NCBI RefSeq assembly: GCF_022513585.1
Contig: NZ_JAKWBF010000037.1
Span: 1 to 50,129 of the forward strand
DNA length: 50,129 bases
Source of the DNA: Gordonia gummivorans
Lineage (GTDB): Bacteria; Actinomycetota; Actinomycetes; Mycobacteriales; Mycobacteriaceae
Direction of reading: 5' to 3'
Both the position numbers and the translations under genes were made by a program. Positions 15,134 to 21,797 of this stretch are shown here, in pieces. The notes beneath the pieces are model-generated. The model had not been told where the DNA came from and made no database searches. It worked only from the letters and a program-made list of their open reading frames with translations. Each line of letters opens with the position of its first letter. Position 1 is the first letter of the stretch.

Positions 15134-15651
15134 AAACACAACCCATGCCCGTCACCATCATCCACACCACCAACACGAGCACGCCTGAACCTCCACTCGA
15201 TCAGGCATGGACACCACTGGACAAACTGCGCTGGCACGCCGGAGTCGTCGAAGCCCGGGTCGGCTGTGACCTCGGCATACGCATCACCGAAAACCCCACC
15301 GGCACATTCGGCATTTCGGTCGGCAACCTCAACGGCTGTTGGAACAGTGGCATCAACCCACTCACATACGACGAAGCCTGGACGCATCTGATCGCGGTGC
15401 AAGACGGCGCCGGAGCCGCCTTCCTCGCAGTTCAACCCGCCATAGTCTCACTGAGGGATGTCCTCGCCTTCTCTGGCCGCGACTGGGGCAATGGACGTGA
15501 CCTTGCCTGGCTGTGGGGAATCATCCACGGCTGGGACGACGACTCCCCTGAATACTCAGCCATGGACGAGCAAGCCCGCACCCACGGATGGGACGACAGC
15601 GAGGTCGCACGACTCCGACACCTACACGGCCTGTTCCGCCAGATTGGGTAG
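15130..15651 (+). CDS. Hypothetical protein
   Basis: A 173-aa soluble protein, Trp-rich in its second half (GRDWGNGRDLAWLWGIIHGW). The N-terminal 30 residues are disordered, then a mixed alpha/beta region with LRWHAGVVEARVGCDLGIRI. No catalytic signature. GTG start coupled to the upstream stop. Confidence 0.55.
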   Translation: MKTQPMPVTIIHTTNTSTPEPPLDQAWTPLDKLRWHAGVVEARVGCDLGIRITENPTGTFGISVGNLNGCWNSGINPLTYDEAWTHLIAVQDGAGAAFLAVQPAIVSLRDVLAFSGRDWGNGRDLAWLWGIIHGWDDDSPEYSAMDEQARTHGWDDSEVARLRHLHGLFRQIG

Positions 15652-15659
15652 CTCCACTG

Positions 15660-15845
15660 ATGGCAACCCCTCCACCCGCGCCCCATCTCCTCGCCCGCGC
15701 AAAACGGCTCCTCGACGACGGATGCTCCTACGCCGAAGCCGAACGCACAGTGGGTGTATCGCGCAAGACGCTCGCCCGTCGCTTCCCCGGAATGGGAATG
15801 CCCAAAGGCACCTGGTGGCCCAACCAACTAAGGACGATCCGATGA
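15660..15845 (+). CDS. Small helix-turn-helix protein
   Basis: A 61-aa protein that is almost only an HTH: LLDDGCSYAEAERTVGVSRKTLARRFPG (about residues 17-44), the resolvase/Trp-repressor-like pattern seen in small phage regulators. It starts 8 nt after the previous stop and overlaps the next start. Possible early-to-late regulator. Confidence 0.6.
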   Translation: MATPPPAPHLLARAKRLLDDGCSYAEAERTVGVSRKTLARRFPGMGMPKGTWWPNQLRTIR

Positions 15846-15898
15846 TCCCCACTCAATCCGAACTCGACGACCGATATGACAACGAGGAGGACCAGTGA
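15842..15898 (+). CDS. Possible leader-sized ORF
   Basis: An 18-codon frame (MIPTQSELDDRYDNEEDQ) whose ATG overlaps the upstream stop and whose TGA overlaps the downstream GTG. It may exist only to carry translating ribosomes to the next gene. Its AACGAGGAGG end also supplies the ribosome binding site of that gene. Confidence 0.35.
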   Translation: MIPTQSELDDRYDNEEDQ

Positions 15899-16401
15899 CC
15901 GACTACCCGCCCGACAGCGTTCAAAACCACCCCGACGACTGGGCCGAAGACGACGGCACAATGCCCGCCAACGTCGCCGACCTCGCCGCCCATGTGGTCG
16001 GCAGACGCATCGTCAAGGCCGAGAAGTGTGATATCCGATCCGACGACTTCACCGCCACCGAGGGCACCTACTACTTCTCCACCTCAACAGCGTTTGTCCT
16101 GACCCTCGACGATGGTCGCCGGGTGGCACTCGCTGACACATACGACTGCTGCGCCCACACCACACTCGAGAAGTTCCTACTCCACCCCGAGCGCGTCGAC
16201 CATGCCATCACCGGGGTCGCCACCACGGACGGATATACCAGGTGGCACATCTTCGCCGACCTGGGGGACATCCTCGAACTCGAAGTCGAATGGTCGCCGG
16301 GCAACCCGTTCTACTACGGGTACGGATTCGACATCGCCGTGTCGAGCACGATCGAGGGCACTGTCGTGCCGCGTGAGATCGAACGCGGGAGCAACCAGTG
16401 A
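15895..16401 (+). CDS. Hypothetical protein
   Basis: A 168-aa protein with an acidic, disordered first 30 residues followed by a beta-rich domain (IVKAEKCDI, YYFSTSTAFVLTLDDGRRVA, GDILELEVEWSPGNPFYYG). The pattern of a short acidic lead and repeated strands ending FYYGYGF recalls a domain seen in many actinophage early proteins; function not known. GTG start with a good GGAGG upstream. Confidence 0.55.
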   Translation: MTDYPPDSVQNHPDDWAEDDGTMPANVADLAAHVVGRRIVKAEKCDIRSDDFTATEGTYYFSTSTAFVLTLDDGRRVALADTYDCCAHTTLEKFLLHPERVDHAITGVATTDGYTRWHIFADLGDILELEVEWSPGNPFYYGYGFDIAVSSTIEGTVVPREIERGSNQ

Positions 16402-16973
16402 CCACCGCACCCATCGCGTTCATCGACACCGAAACCACTGGCCTCACACCCGACGACGAAATATGGGAATTCGCGTGCATCCGCCGCGACCCCGATGGCA
16501 CCGAGCAGCGAACCATCCTGCACATCGAGCACGACCAATACTTGATGGTCGACCTGCCCGAACGGTTTGTGGTCGACCACGACAGGCGTTTCGGCGCCGA
16601 CCACGAAGTGCACAGCCGGGTCGATGCAGCGAAGATCATCCACCGAATCCTCGACGGCACACACCTCGTCGGCGCGAACCCCGCATTCGACGCCGGGATG
16701 CTCACACGGCTCCTACGTGTGGCGAACCTCGATCCGTCGTGGCACTACCACCTCATCGACCTCGAAGCCGTGACGCTCGGCTACCTGATCGCGCGAGGTG
16801 AAACCGTCAAGCTGCCATGGCGATCCGACAATCTCGCCGCCCGCGTCGGCGCACCCACCGTCGACCCCGAAACCGGACCACTCTACGACCGGCACACCGC
16901 AATGGGTGATGTCCTGTGGTGCCGCGACTGGTGGGACGCGATCACGACGGCAGCAGCAGGGGAAGTCGCATGA
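16398..16973 (+). CDS. DnaQ-like 3'-5' exonuclease
   Basis: A 191-aa exonuclease of the DEDDh type. ExoI motif FIDTETTGL (Asp10, Glu12), ExoII in LVGANPAFDAGMLTRL (Asp near 99) and ExoIII HTAMGDVLWC (His and Asp near 165-170) are all present, so it should be active. Such proteins act in proofreading or nucleic acid turnover. There is no phage polymerase in the window, so it may work with the host replisome. GTG start overlaps the upstream TGA. Confidence 0.85.
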   Translation: MTTAPIAFIDTETTGLTPDDEIWEFACIRRDPDGTEQRTILHIEHDQYLMVDLPERFVVDHDRRFGADHEVHSRVDAAKIIHRILDGTHLVGANPAFDAGMLTRLLRVANLDPSWHYHLIDLEAVTLGYLIARGETVKLPWRSDNLAARVGAPTVDPETGPLYDRHTAMGDVLWCRDWWDAITTAAAGEVA

Positions 16974-17257
16974 CCCGCCGCATCGTCAACCGCGTCCCCA
17001 CACTGCGACCGCCATCCCGAATGCGCCACGACATCCGCATCATGGGTGGCATCGACCGCTGGTTCAACGCGCTCGTCACCCTGTACGGCGACTACACCCA
17101 AGCCGCCATGGCCATCGCATACGGGCCAGGAGGCAACGGCATCTTCCACGACCGCACCTTGCAAATCCCCGACTGGGAGCAACTCACACTCACCGCCATT
17201 GGCGACCCAAACGCTGACATATTCGCCGGCCAGCGCACCGACTGGAGTCTGGCATGA
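16970..17257 (+). CDS. Hypothetical protein
   Basis: A 95-aa protein beginning with RRIVNRVPTLRPPSRMR, a motif that reappears at the start of the next gene. The rest (YGDYTQAAMAIAYGPGGNGI) is unlike any domain I recognise. Overlaps both neighbours by 4 nt. Confidence 0.5.
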   Translation: MTRRIVNRVPTLRPPSRMRHDIRIMGGIDRWFNALVTLYGDYTQAAMAIAYGPGGNGIFHDRTLQIPDWEQLTLTAIGDPNADIFAGQRTDWSLA

Positions 17258-17505
17258 GGATCGTGAACCGCGTCCCCGCACTGCGGAAACCCCGACCACG
17301 GTACGCCACTGGCGGCATCATCCCGCGCGGCACAGGACCGCACCCCGACCCCACACTCCACATCACCGAATGCATCATCACCGCAGACGGAAAATGCTGC
17401 CGACGAGACGCACCACACCTCATCGAAGTCCGCCGCCACGCATCGTTCGTCGGCGGCGAATCACTCATCCAACGCATCAACAACGAGACGGAGACCCGAC
17501 GATGA
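17254..17505 (+). CDS. Hypothetical protein
   Basis: An 83-aa basic protein starting MRIVNRVPALRKPRPRY, near-identical to the first residues of the preceding gene, then diverging. A Cys-Cys pair (KCCRR) and a Cys in TECII could bind metal. Function unknown. Confidence 0.5.
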   Translation: MRIVNRVPALRKPRPRYATGGIIPRGTGPHPDPTLHITECIITADGKCCRRDAPHLIEVRRHASFVGGESLIQRINNETETRR

Positions 17506-18332
17506 CCAGCCCCACACCACTCGACGGCGACCTCCCCACCGCACGCAAACACCTCGGCGACGCCATCCACGCACTCGCCGGCCGAACCCGCACCACCATC
17601 AACCGCGACCCCAACCCCGACATCCGCGAAGAACTCGACCACCAACACGCCGCCAACATCGACAGAATCAACAACCACGCAGACACCGCCATCGAACGCC
17701 TCAACCGCATCAACGCCGACCCCAACGGCACCATCACCCAAACCATCAACGACGAACGCACCCACAAACTCCACAACGCCCAACAACGCCACGAAGAACA
17801 AGTCGTCGCCCTCACCACCCACATCGACTGGAACGACAGCCTCTACACCCAACTCCACACCATGCTCGGCGGCGCCCAAGGCACACAACTCGGCAACACC
17901 GCCCGATCCATGCCACCACTCTGGATCGACGCCACCGACCTCCTCAACACCATCGACCGAGGCATCGCCACCATCGACAACGGACCAGGCGACACCACCA
18001 CCCGACTCCACCGCATCGCCGACCGCACCTGGCGACCCCAAGACGTCACCACCATCGAAACCCTCACAGCACAACTCTGGCGCTGGACCCACGCCATCCA
18101 AGAACTCCTCAACCCCACCCCCCGCAAAGCCCTACCCAACCCATGCCCAAACTGCTCCACCAGCGTCGTCTACCGCAAAGACTCAGCAGGCGACACCATC
18201 CGCCAACCCGCACTCCAAATCGGCACCCACGGCTGCGAATGCCAGCACTGCCACACCATCTGGGCGCCCGAATACTTCCGCCACCTCGCCAACGTCCTCG
18301 GCTACGCACTCCCCGAAGGCGTCCTCGAATGA
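17502..18332 (+). CDS. Hypothetical protein with C-terminal zinc ribbon
   Basis: A 276-aa protein. Residues 1-200 are helical and rich in Asn, His, Arg and Thr (an acidic/amide coiled-coil style). The C terminus has a four-Cys ribbon, CPNCS at about 211 and CECQHC at about 245. Codons end in C almost throughout, more strictly than in neighbouring genes. Proteins with this layout often precede the terminase block in actinophages, but I cannot name a function. Confidence 0.55.
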   Translation: MTSPTPLDGDLPTARKHLGDAIHALAGRTRTTINRDPNPDIREELDHQHAANIDRINNHADTAIERLNRINADPNGTITQTINDERTHKLHNAQQRHEEQVVALTTHIDWNDSLYTQLHTMLGGAQGTQLGNTARSMPPLWIDATDLLNTIDRGIATIDNGPGDTTTRLHRIADRTWRPQDVTTIETLTAQLWRWTHAIQELLNPTPRKALPNPCPNCSTSVVYRKDSAGDTIRQPALQIGTHGCECQHCHTIWAPEYFRHLANVLGYALPEGVLE

Positions 18333-18372
18333 CACGCCAGACCTGCACAGTCGGCGACAACACAGAAAACGC

Positions 18373-18459
18373 TGGTATCGTCAACCCCACGGGTGACGTG
18401 TCTCCAAAACCATCCCCGAACTACTCACCCAGTCCTCTCGCAAGGGCTGGGTCTTTTTT
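18373..18459 (+). ncRNA. Promoter, short RNA and terminator at the early/late boundary
   Basis: An extended -10 (TGG-TATCGT, 18373-18381) is followed by about 70 nt without a gene, ending in an intrinsic terminator: CCCAG at 18428-18432 pairs with CTGGG at 18447-18451, then six T (18454-18459). A small transcript of about 70 nt would end just before the late genes. This resembles the lambda pR'-tR' arrangement, where an antiterminator must act before late genes are expressed. No -35 is convincing. The terminator is firm; the RNA is inferred. Confidence 0.5.
18428..18459 (+). terminator. Rho-independent terminator
   Basis: Hairpin with CCCAG/CTGGG base and inner CC/GG pairs, an 8-10 nt loop, followed by TCTTTTTT. 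It separates the early operon (ending 18332) from the packaging and structural block. Confidence 0.8.
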
Positions 18460-18487
18460 ATGCCTCAGCACCGAATGCGAGGACGCG

Positions 18488-18787
18488 ATGGAACGCTGGA
18501 TGACAGCCAAGGTCGGATGGGTCTGGTTCCTCGGAACCGCCGCCATCATCGACGCACTCTGGCCCAGCGACCAGCTCCTGTCGAAAGGGTTCGACCGGTT
18601 CAGGGAACGCCACCCGATCCTCGCCTGGTGGTTTATCCTCGCGACCGCGGCGCATTTTCTTCGCGTTGTTCCGCCCCGCGTGGATGTCTACGGCCTGGTC
18701 TACCTACTTCGCCCAGCGCGGCACTGGATCAAACGCCACACCCAAGACCCCGATGACTGGTTCGCCGTCGACCTCGACGAATGCTGA
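18488..18787 (+). CDS. Small membrane protein upstream of terminase
   Basis: A 99-aa protein with two hydrophobic stretches (VGWVWFLGTAAIIDALW at about 8-24 and ILAWWFILATAAHFLRVV at about 40-57) and a soluble C terminus. The start is set by the nearest ATG after the terminator with a GAGG 5 nt before it; a longer frame exists upstream but crosses the terminator. First gene of the late block. Function unknown. Confidence 0.6.
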   Translation: MERWMTAKVGWVWFLGTAAIIDALWPSDQLLSKGFDRFRERHPILAWWFILATAAHFLRVVPPRVDVYGLVYLLRPARHWIKRHTQDPDDWFAVDLDEC

Positions 18788-19023
18788 CGATGACCACGCC
18801 GCGTGAGAACACCGGCGACCTCTGGGCCGACTACGACAGCACGAGCGCCGAAGGCATCGAACCATCAGCCGTGTGGCGCCTCAACTGCAACGGATGGCCA
18901 GACCCAGCCATCTGCACCCTGCTCCACTACACACCCAACCAGCTGCGATCCGAGATCCACATCCAAGCCACCGCACTCCGAGACGTCGACCAACGACACT
19001 GGGCCGACCCCAAACTCCGATGA
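18781..19023 (+). CDS. Hypothetical protein, possible HTH
   Basis: An 80-aa acidic protein. The middle (AVWRLNCNGWPDPAICTLLHYTPNQLRSEIH) has the spacing of an HTH that could read DNA near the packaging site. A second ATG at 18790 is in frame. It overlaps the HNH gene that follows by 4 nt. The position, directly before HNH and terminase, suggests a packaging accessory. Confidence 0.5.
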   Translation: MLTMTTPRENTGDLWADYDSTSAEGIEPSAVWRLNCNGWPDPAICTLLHYTPNQLRSEIHIQATALRDVDQRHWADPKLR

Positions 19024-19310
19024 GCACCGGACGCAACACCACCATCCGCGACCGCCACCGCAAGCGAATCGCACGAGACCAACCACCCTGCGGCATCTGC
19101 GGCAACGACATCGACTACACCATCACCGACCACCTCAACCCAATGGCCTACGTCGTCGACCACATCGTGCCCATCGACCGCGGCGGACCCGACACCATCG
19201 ACAACAAGCAGGCTGCACACAGATCCTGCAACCGCACGAAGAGCGACACAATGCCCGACGAGGCACCCGCCGCCGCCATCCGCGTGCACGAAACCGCACG
19301 CACCTGGTGA
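19020..19310 (+). CDS. HNH endonuclease next to terminase (HNH-3)
   Basis: A 96-aa HNH nuclease: CGICGNDIDY knuckle, the catalytic VVDHIVPIDRGGPDTIDNKQAAHRSCN split as DHIVP (metal-binding Asp-His), the central N and the final H-x-x-C-N, forming a treble-clef ββα-metal fold. It ends HETARTW. Small HNH proteins encoded beside terminase genes are conserved in HK97-like phages and are needed for cos cleavage in HK97. This one, unlike the others here, is therefore probably a packaging protein and not a parasite. Confidence 0.85.
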   Translation: MSTGRNTTIRDRHRKRIARDQPPCGICGNDIDYTITDHLNPMAYVVDHIVPIDRGGPDTIDNKQAAHRSCNRTKSDTMPDEAPAAAIRVHETARTW

Positions 19311-19405
19311 CCCCCTGGGAGGGTGCCCCCACCCCCCGGCAGGACCCGCCCCCCAAGGCATTGGCGGTATCTCTCTCCGAGGTTTTCCGCCCCACCCTCC
19401 GGGGG
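19311..19405 (+). other. GC-rich non-coding tract, candidate cos region
   Basis: Between HNH-3 and the HNH-4 promoter there is a C/G-run-rich stretch: CCCCCTGGGAGGGTGCCCCC begins just after the HNH-3 stop, and CCCTCCGGGGG closes it. No open frame of note crosses it. In phages with HNH beside terminase the cohesive-end site lies in this neighbourhood. I cannot identify the cut positions. Confidence 0.35.
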
Positions 19406-19497
19406 TAGGATGAATGAACTGAACAGCCCCAGGTCGGTGCTACCAACACCAACCCGGGGCCTAACCCACTCGCTTGCATCACCAAGGAGGGGCTGCT
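19406..19497 (+). promoter_or_regulatory. HNH-associated hairpin leader, copy 1
   Basis: A -10-like TAGGAT (19406-19411) is followed by a hairpin: GCCCC (19426-19430) pairs with GGGGC (19456-19460), and GGTG (19436-19439) with CACC (19447-19450), closing a 7-nt loop CTACCAA. GG/CC pairs also form between the two stems. Then comes CCTAACCCACTC and the ribosome binding site AAGGAGG (19484-19490), 7 nt from GTG. The same element precedes two other HNH genes (31635 and 47270). Confidence 0.65.
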
Positions 19498-20010
19498 GTG
19501 AAGGCTACCCGCGATATTGAGCACGGAACCCGCAAGGGGTATCGGGAACTCGCATGCCGTTGCGATGAATGTCGACAGTGGAACCGCGACACACAGCGTG
19601 CGTATGTTGCCAACGTTCTCGATCGCGACGGAGTCACGCCGACGCAGAAATATCGTCCCGGGCAGAATCGACGAGCTCGAGGGGTGTGCTCTGACTGCGG
19701 CAAGGTCTTGAGTGGCACAACATCTGAGCGTCCGTTGTGCAAGTCCTGTCGATACCGCACGAAGCGCGGAATATACCTCGCCAAGCCGGATCGGCTGGCG
19801 ATCTACCAGCGCGACAACTGGGTGTGTGGCATTTGCCAGGAGCGCGTCGACCCCTCCGCAAAAGGGGCTTGGTCCGCGACGATTGACCACATCGTTCCTC
19901 GAATCGCGGGCGGGACTGATGAGCACAGCAACCTAAGACTCGCGCACCATTGGTGCAACTCCGCACGCGGAGATGGAACTAACTACTCAGACGACGACTT
20001 CAGGGGGTGA
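19498..20010 (+). CDS. HNH endonuclease (HNH-4)
   Basis: A 170-aa nuclease. An N-terminal CRCDECRQWNRD and a middle CSDCGKVL...CKSCRYR form zinc-binding modules, followed by the HNH core: WVCGICQERVDP, TIDHIVPRIAGGTDEHSNLR and HHWCNSARGD. The start is a GTG directly behind AAGGAGG. Its first codons, MKATR, and its leader are the same as in HNH-5 although the proteins differ. It lies between HNH-3 and the small terminase gene and has its own promoter, so it looks like an inserted mobile cassette. Confidence 0.85.
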   Translation: MKATRDIEHGTRKGYRELACRCDECRQWNRDTQRAYVANVLDRDGVTPTQKYRPGQNRRARGVCSDCGKVLSGTTSERPLCKSCRYRTKRGIYLAKPDRLAIYQRDNWVCGICQERVDPSAKGAWSATIDHIVPRIAGGTDEHSNLRLAHHWCNSARGDGTNYSDDDFRG

Positions 20011-20017
20011 GTCCGAC

Positions 20018-20386
20018 ATGGCCGCTCGGAAGACCTCCTTGCGGACGGTGAAGCCCGGCGAGACCGCGCCCGCGAAGCCTGTGCAGCCGAAGTCGGTGGC
20101 GCAGGCGGCGAAGGCCGGCACTCACCGCGAGTTACTGGTGGCGATGCGTGATCGCGTGGCGGTCGCGGTGACCTCTCCTGATTGCCCTGCGCGCGAGTTG
20201 GCGTCGTTGACGAAGCGGTTGGCTGACATCGCGAAGGAGATCGACTCGATCGACGCCCGTGAGGCCGATGATCCGACGGCGCGACTCCGCGAGGTCGAGG
20301 CGGCGCTACGCGAGGTTGCACCAGACCATGAGCTTCTGACGGGTGTGCATGTCGTTGACGACCGTTTCGACGCCTCGGCTCTCTGA
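20018..20386 (+). CDS. Probable terminase small subunit
   Basis: A 122-aa protein placed directly before the large terminase gene, overlapping it by 38 nt. The N-terminal 35 residues are basic and Pro/Lys-rich (KPVQPKSVAQAAKAGTHREL), followed by helices (LLVAMRDRVAVAVTSPDCPA, RELASLTKRLADIAKEIDSI) like those of small phage terminase subunits, which bind the packaging site. Call based on position, size and helical DNA-binding style; no sequence motif is diagnostic. Confidence 0.7.
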   Translation: MAARKTSLRTVKPGETAPAKPVQPKSVAQAAKAGTHRELLVAMRDRVAVAVTSPDCPARELASLTKRLADIAKEIDSIDAREADDPTARLREVEAALREVAPDHELLTGVHVVDDRFDASAL

Positions 20387-21797
20387 GGTTGCGCGGCATC
20401 TGATCATCCCCGAGGGGATCGTCACGTCGGCGTTCCCGCGGGTGTATCGGCGCCTGACGGACGTCGGGGTGTCGTTCGATCTCTGGCAGCAGGGTTTCGG
20501 TCAGGTCGCGCTCGGCTGTCGAGCTGACGGTAAGTATGCGGCGACGATTGGCGGCGTGGTCGCGCCGTGGCCGCGTCAGGTCGGCAAGACGTACACGGTT
20601 GGCAATCTGGTGATCGGCGCGTGCCTCGAGTTCCCTGGGTTGCGGGCGATCTGGACGTCGCATCACAATCGGACGACGACGAATACGTTCCGGTCGATGC
20701 AGGCGATGGTGCGCCGCAGGCGGGTTGCGCCGCATATCGCCTACAACGGTATTCGGACGGCCAACGGCGAGCAGGAGATCCGGTTCGCGAACGGGTCGAT
20801 CATCATGTTCGGCGCTCGCGAACAGGGTTTCGGTCGCGGTATGGATGCGATCGACTGGGAGATCTTCGATGAGGCGCAGATCCTTGGGCTGAAGGCGCTC
20901 GAGGATATGGTGCCGGCGACGAACGCCGCGAAGCATCAGCACGGCGGCCTCGTGTTCTTTCTCGGGACGCCGCCGCGGCCGGGTGATGACGGCGAGGCGT
21001 TCACCACGAAGCGGGCGAAGGCGCTCGCGGGCAAGACGGCCGATCAGGTGTACTGCGAGATTTCGGCGGACCCGAGCACTGACCCCGACGACCAGTCGAT
21101 GTACCACACGTTCAATCCGTCGTATCCGCACAGGACTCCGCTCGAGTCGATGCTGCGGATGCGCGAGAACATCCCGGACGCCGAGTCGTGGCGCCGCGAA
21201 GCGATGGGTATCTGGCCGGCTGATGGTGTCGCGGTCGTCTCCGCTCAGCGTTGGCGTGAGCTCGCCGACCCCGGTCCCTCCGACGGTACTGCGCCGGATT
21301 CGTTCGGTGTCGCGGCGCATGACGGTCAGTTCTCGGTGATTGCTTGCTGGGCCGACGACGAGGATCGGTTCGTCGAGGAAGTCTTCGCTCACGCCCGACT
21401 CGATCTGGTCGCCGAGTGGATTGTGCCGCGATCTCGACGGCGGATGCCGGTCCTGGTGCCGAATTACGGTGCAGCTGCGCCGCTCCTGCCGATGCTGCAG
21501 GCGAAGCGCCGCAACGCCAAGGCGGCGTCTTCCGTTGATGTCGGCCGTGGCTGCGAACTCATCGTTGCCGGGACGGACGCCGGATGGTTAACACACGCCG
21601 ACCAGAAGCAGCTTGCTGATTCGTTGGCCGGATCACGCAAGAAGTTCGGCCGCGACGGGGCGGCGTGGACCTTCGACCTGAAGACCTCTACCCACAATGC
21701 GCCAGCAATGGCTATGGCGCTCTCTCTCGCTGGTGCGGCAGGAGTCCGGAACGCTGGGGCGACGACGAAGACAAAGCGGAAGGCGGTGTTGGCGTGA
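20349..21797 (+). CDS. terL: Terminase large subunit
   Basis: A 482-aa packaging motor. ATPase: Walker A APWPRQVGKTYT (about residues 71-82), adjacent TSHHNRTT motif, Walker B IFDEAQ (about 176-181), coupling motif FFLGTPP. The C-terminal half aligns in outline with the RNaseH-like nuclease, but the usual catalytic Asp positions read GVAAHDG, VLVPNYGAA and THNAPAMAMA, so the canonical acidic residues seem to be missing. GTG at 20343 is an alternative start. It overlaps the small subunit gene before it and the portal GTG after it. Confidence 0.9.
   Translation: MSLTTVSTPRLSEVARHLIIPEGIVTSAFPRVYRRLTDVGVSFDLWQQGFGQVALGCRADGKYAATIGGVVAPWPRQVGKTYTVGNLVIGACLEFPGLRAIWTSHHNRTTTNTFRSMQAMVRRRRVAPHIAYNGIRTANGEQEIRFANGSIIMFGAREQGFGRGMDAIDWEIFDEAQILGLKALEDMVPATNAAKHQHGGLVFFLGTPPRPGDDGEAFTTKRAKALAGKTADQVYCEISADPSTDPDDQSMYHTFNPSYPHRTPLESMLRMRENIPDAESWRREAMGIWPADGVAVVSAQRWRELADPGPSDGTAPDSFGVAAHDGQFSVIACWADDEDRFVEEVFAHARLDLVAEWIVPRSRRRMPVLVPNYGAAAPLLPMLQAKRRNAKAASSVDVGRGCELIVAGTDAGWLTHADQKQLADSLAGSRKKFGRDGAAWTFDLKTSTHNAPAMAMALSLAGAAGVRNAGATTKTKRKAVLA

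Noticed and set aside
17190..18101. 303-codon Gly/Val-rich minus-strand frame
   Set aside because: It mirrors a gene with very strict C-ending codons, which automatically yields G-starting reverse codons for Gly, Val, Asp and Glu.
18395..18412. GTCTCCAAAACC resembles the anticodon loop of tRNA-Trp, suggesting a tRNA before the late genes
   Set aside because: The flanking bases do not form a 5-bp anticodon stem and no acceptor or T arm can be drawn; the segment ends in an ordinary terminator.
19406..19497. Leader hairpins as HEARO/omega RNA of an IscB-like system
   Set aside because: The hairpin is about 35 nt, far smaller than those RNAs, and none of the linked HNH proteins has a RuvC or bridge-helix region.
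19983..21392. 469-codon open frame on the minus strand opposite terminase
   Set aside because: Arg/Pro/His-rich translation without domains; a mirror of the GC-rich terminase gene. Unlike the antisense intein nuclease it has no recognisable motif or ribosome binding site.
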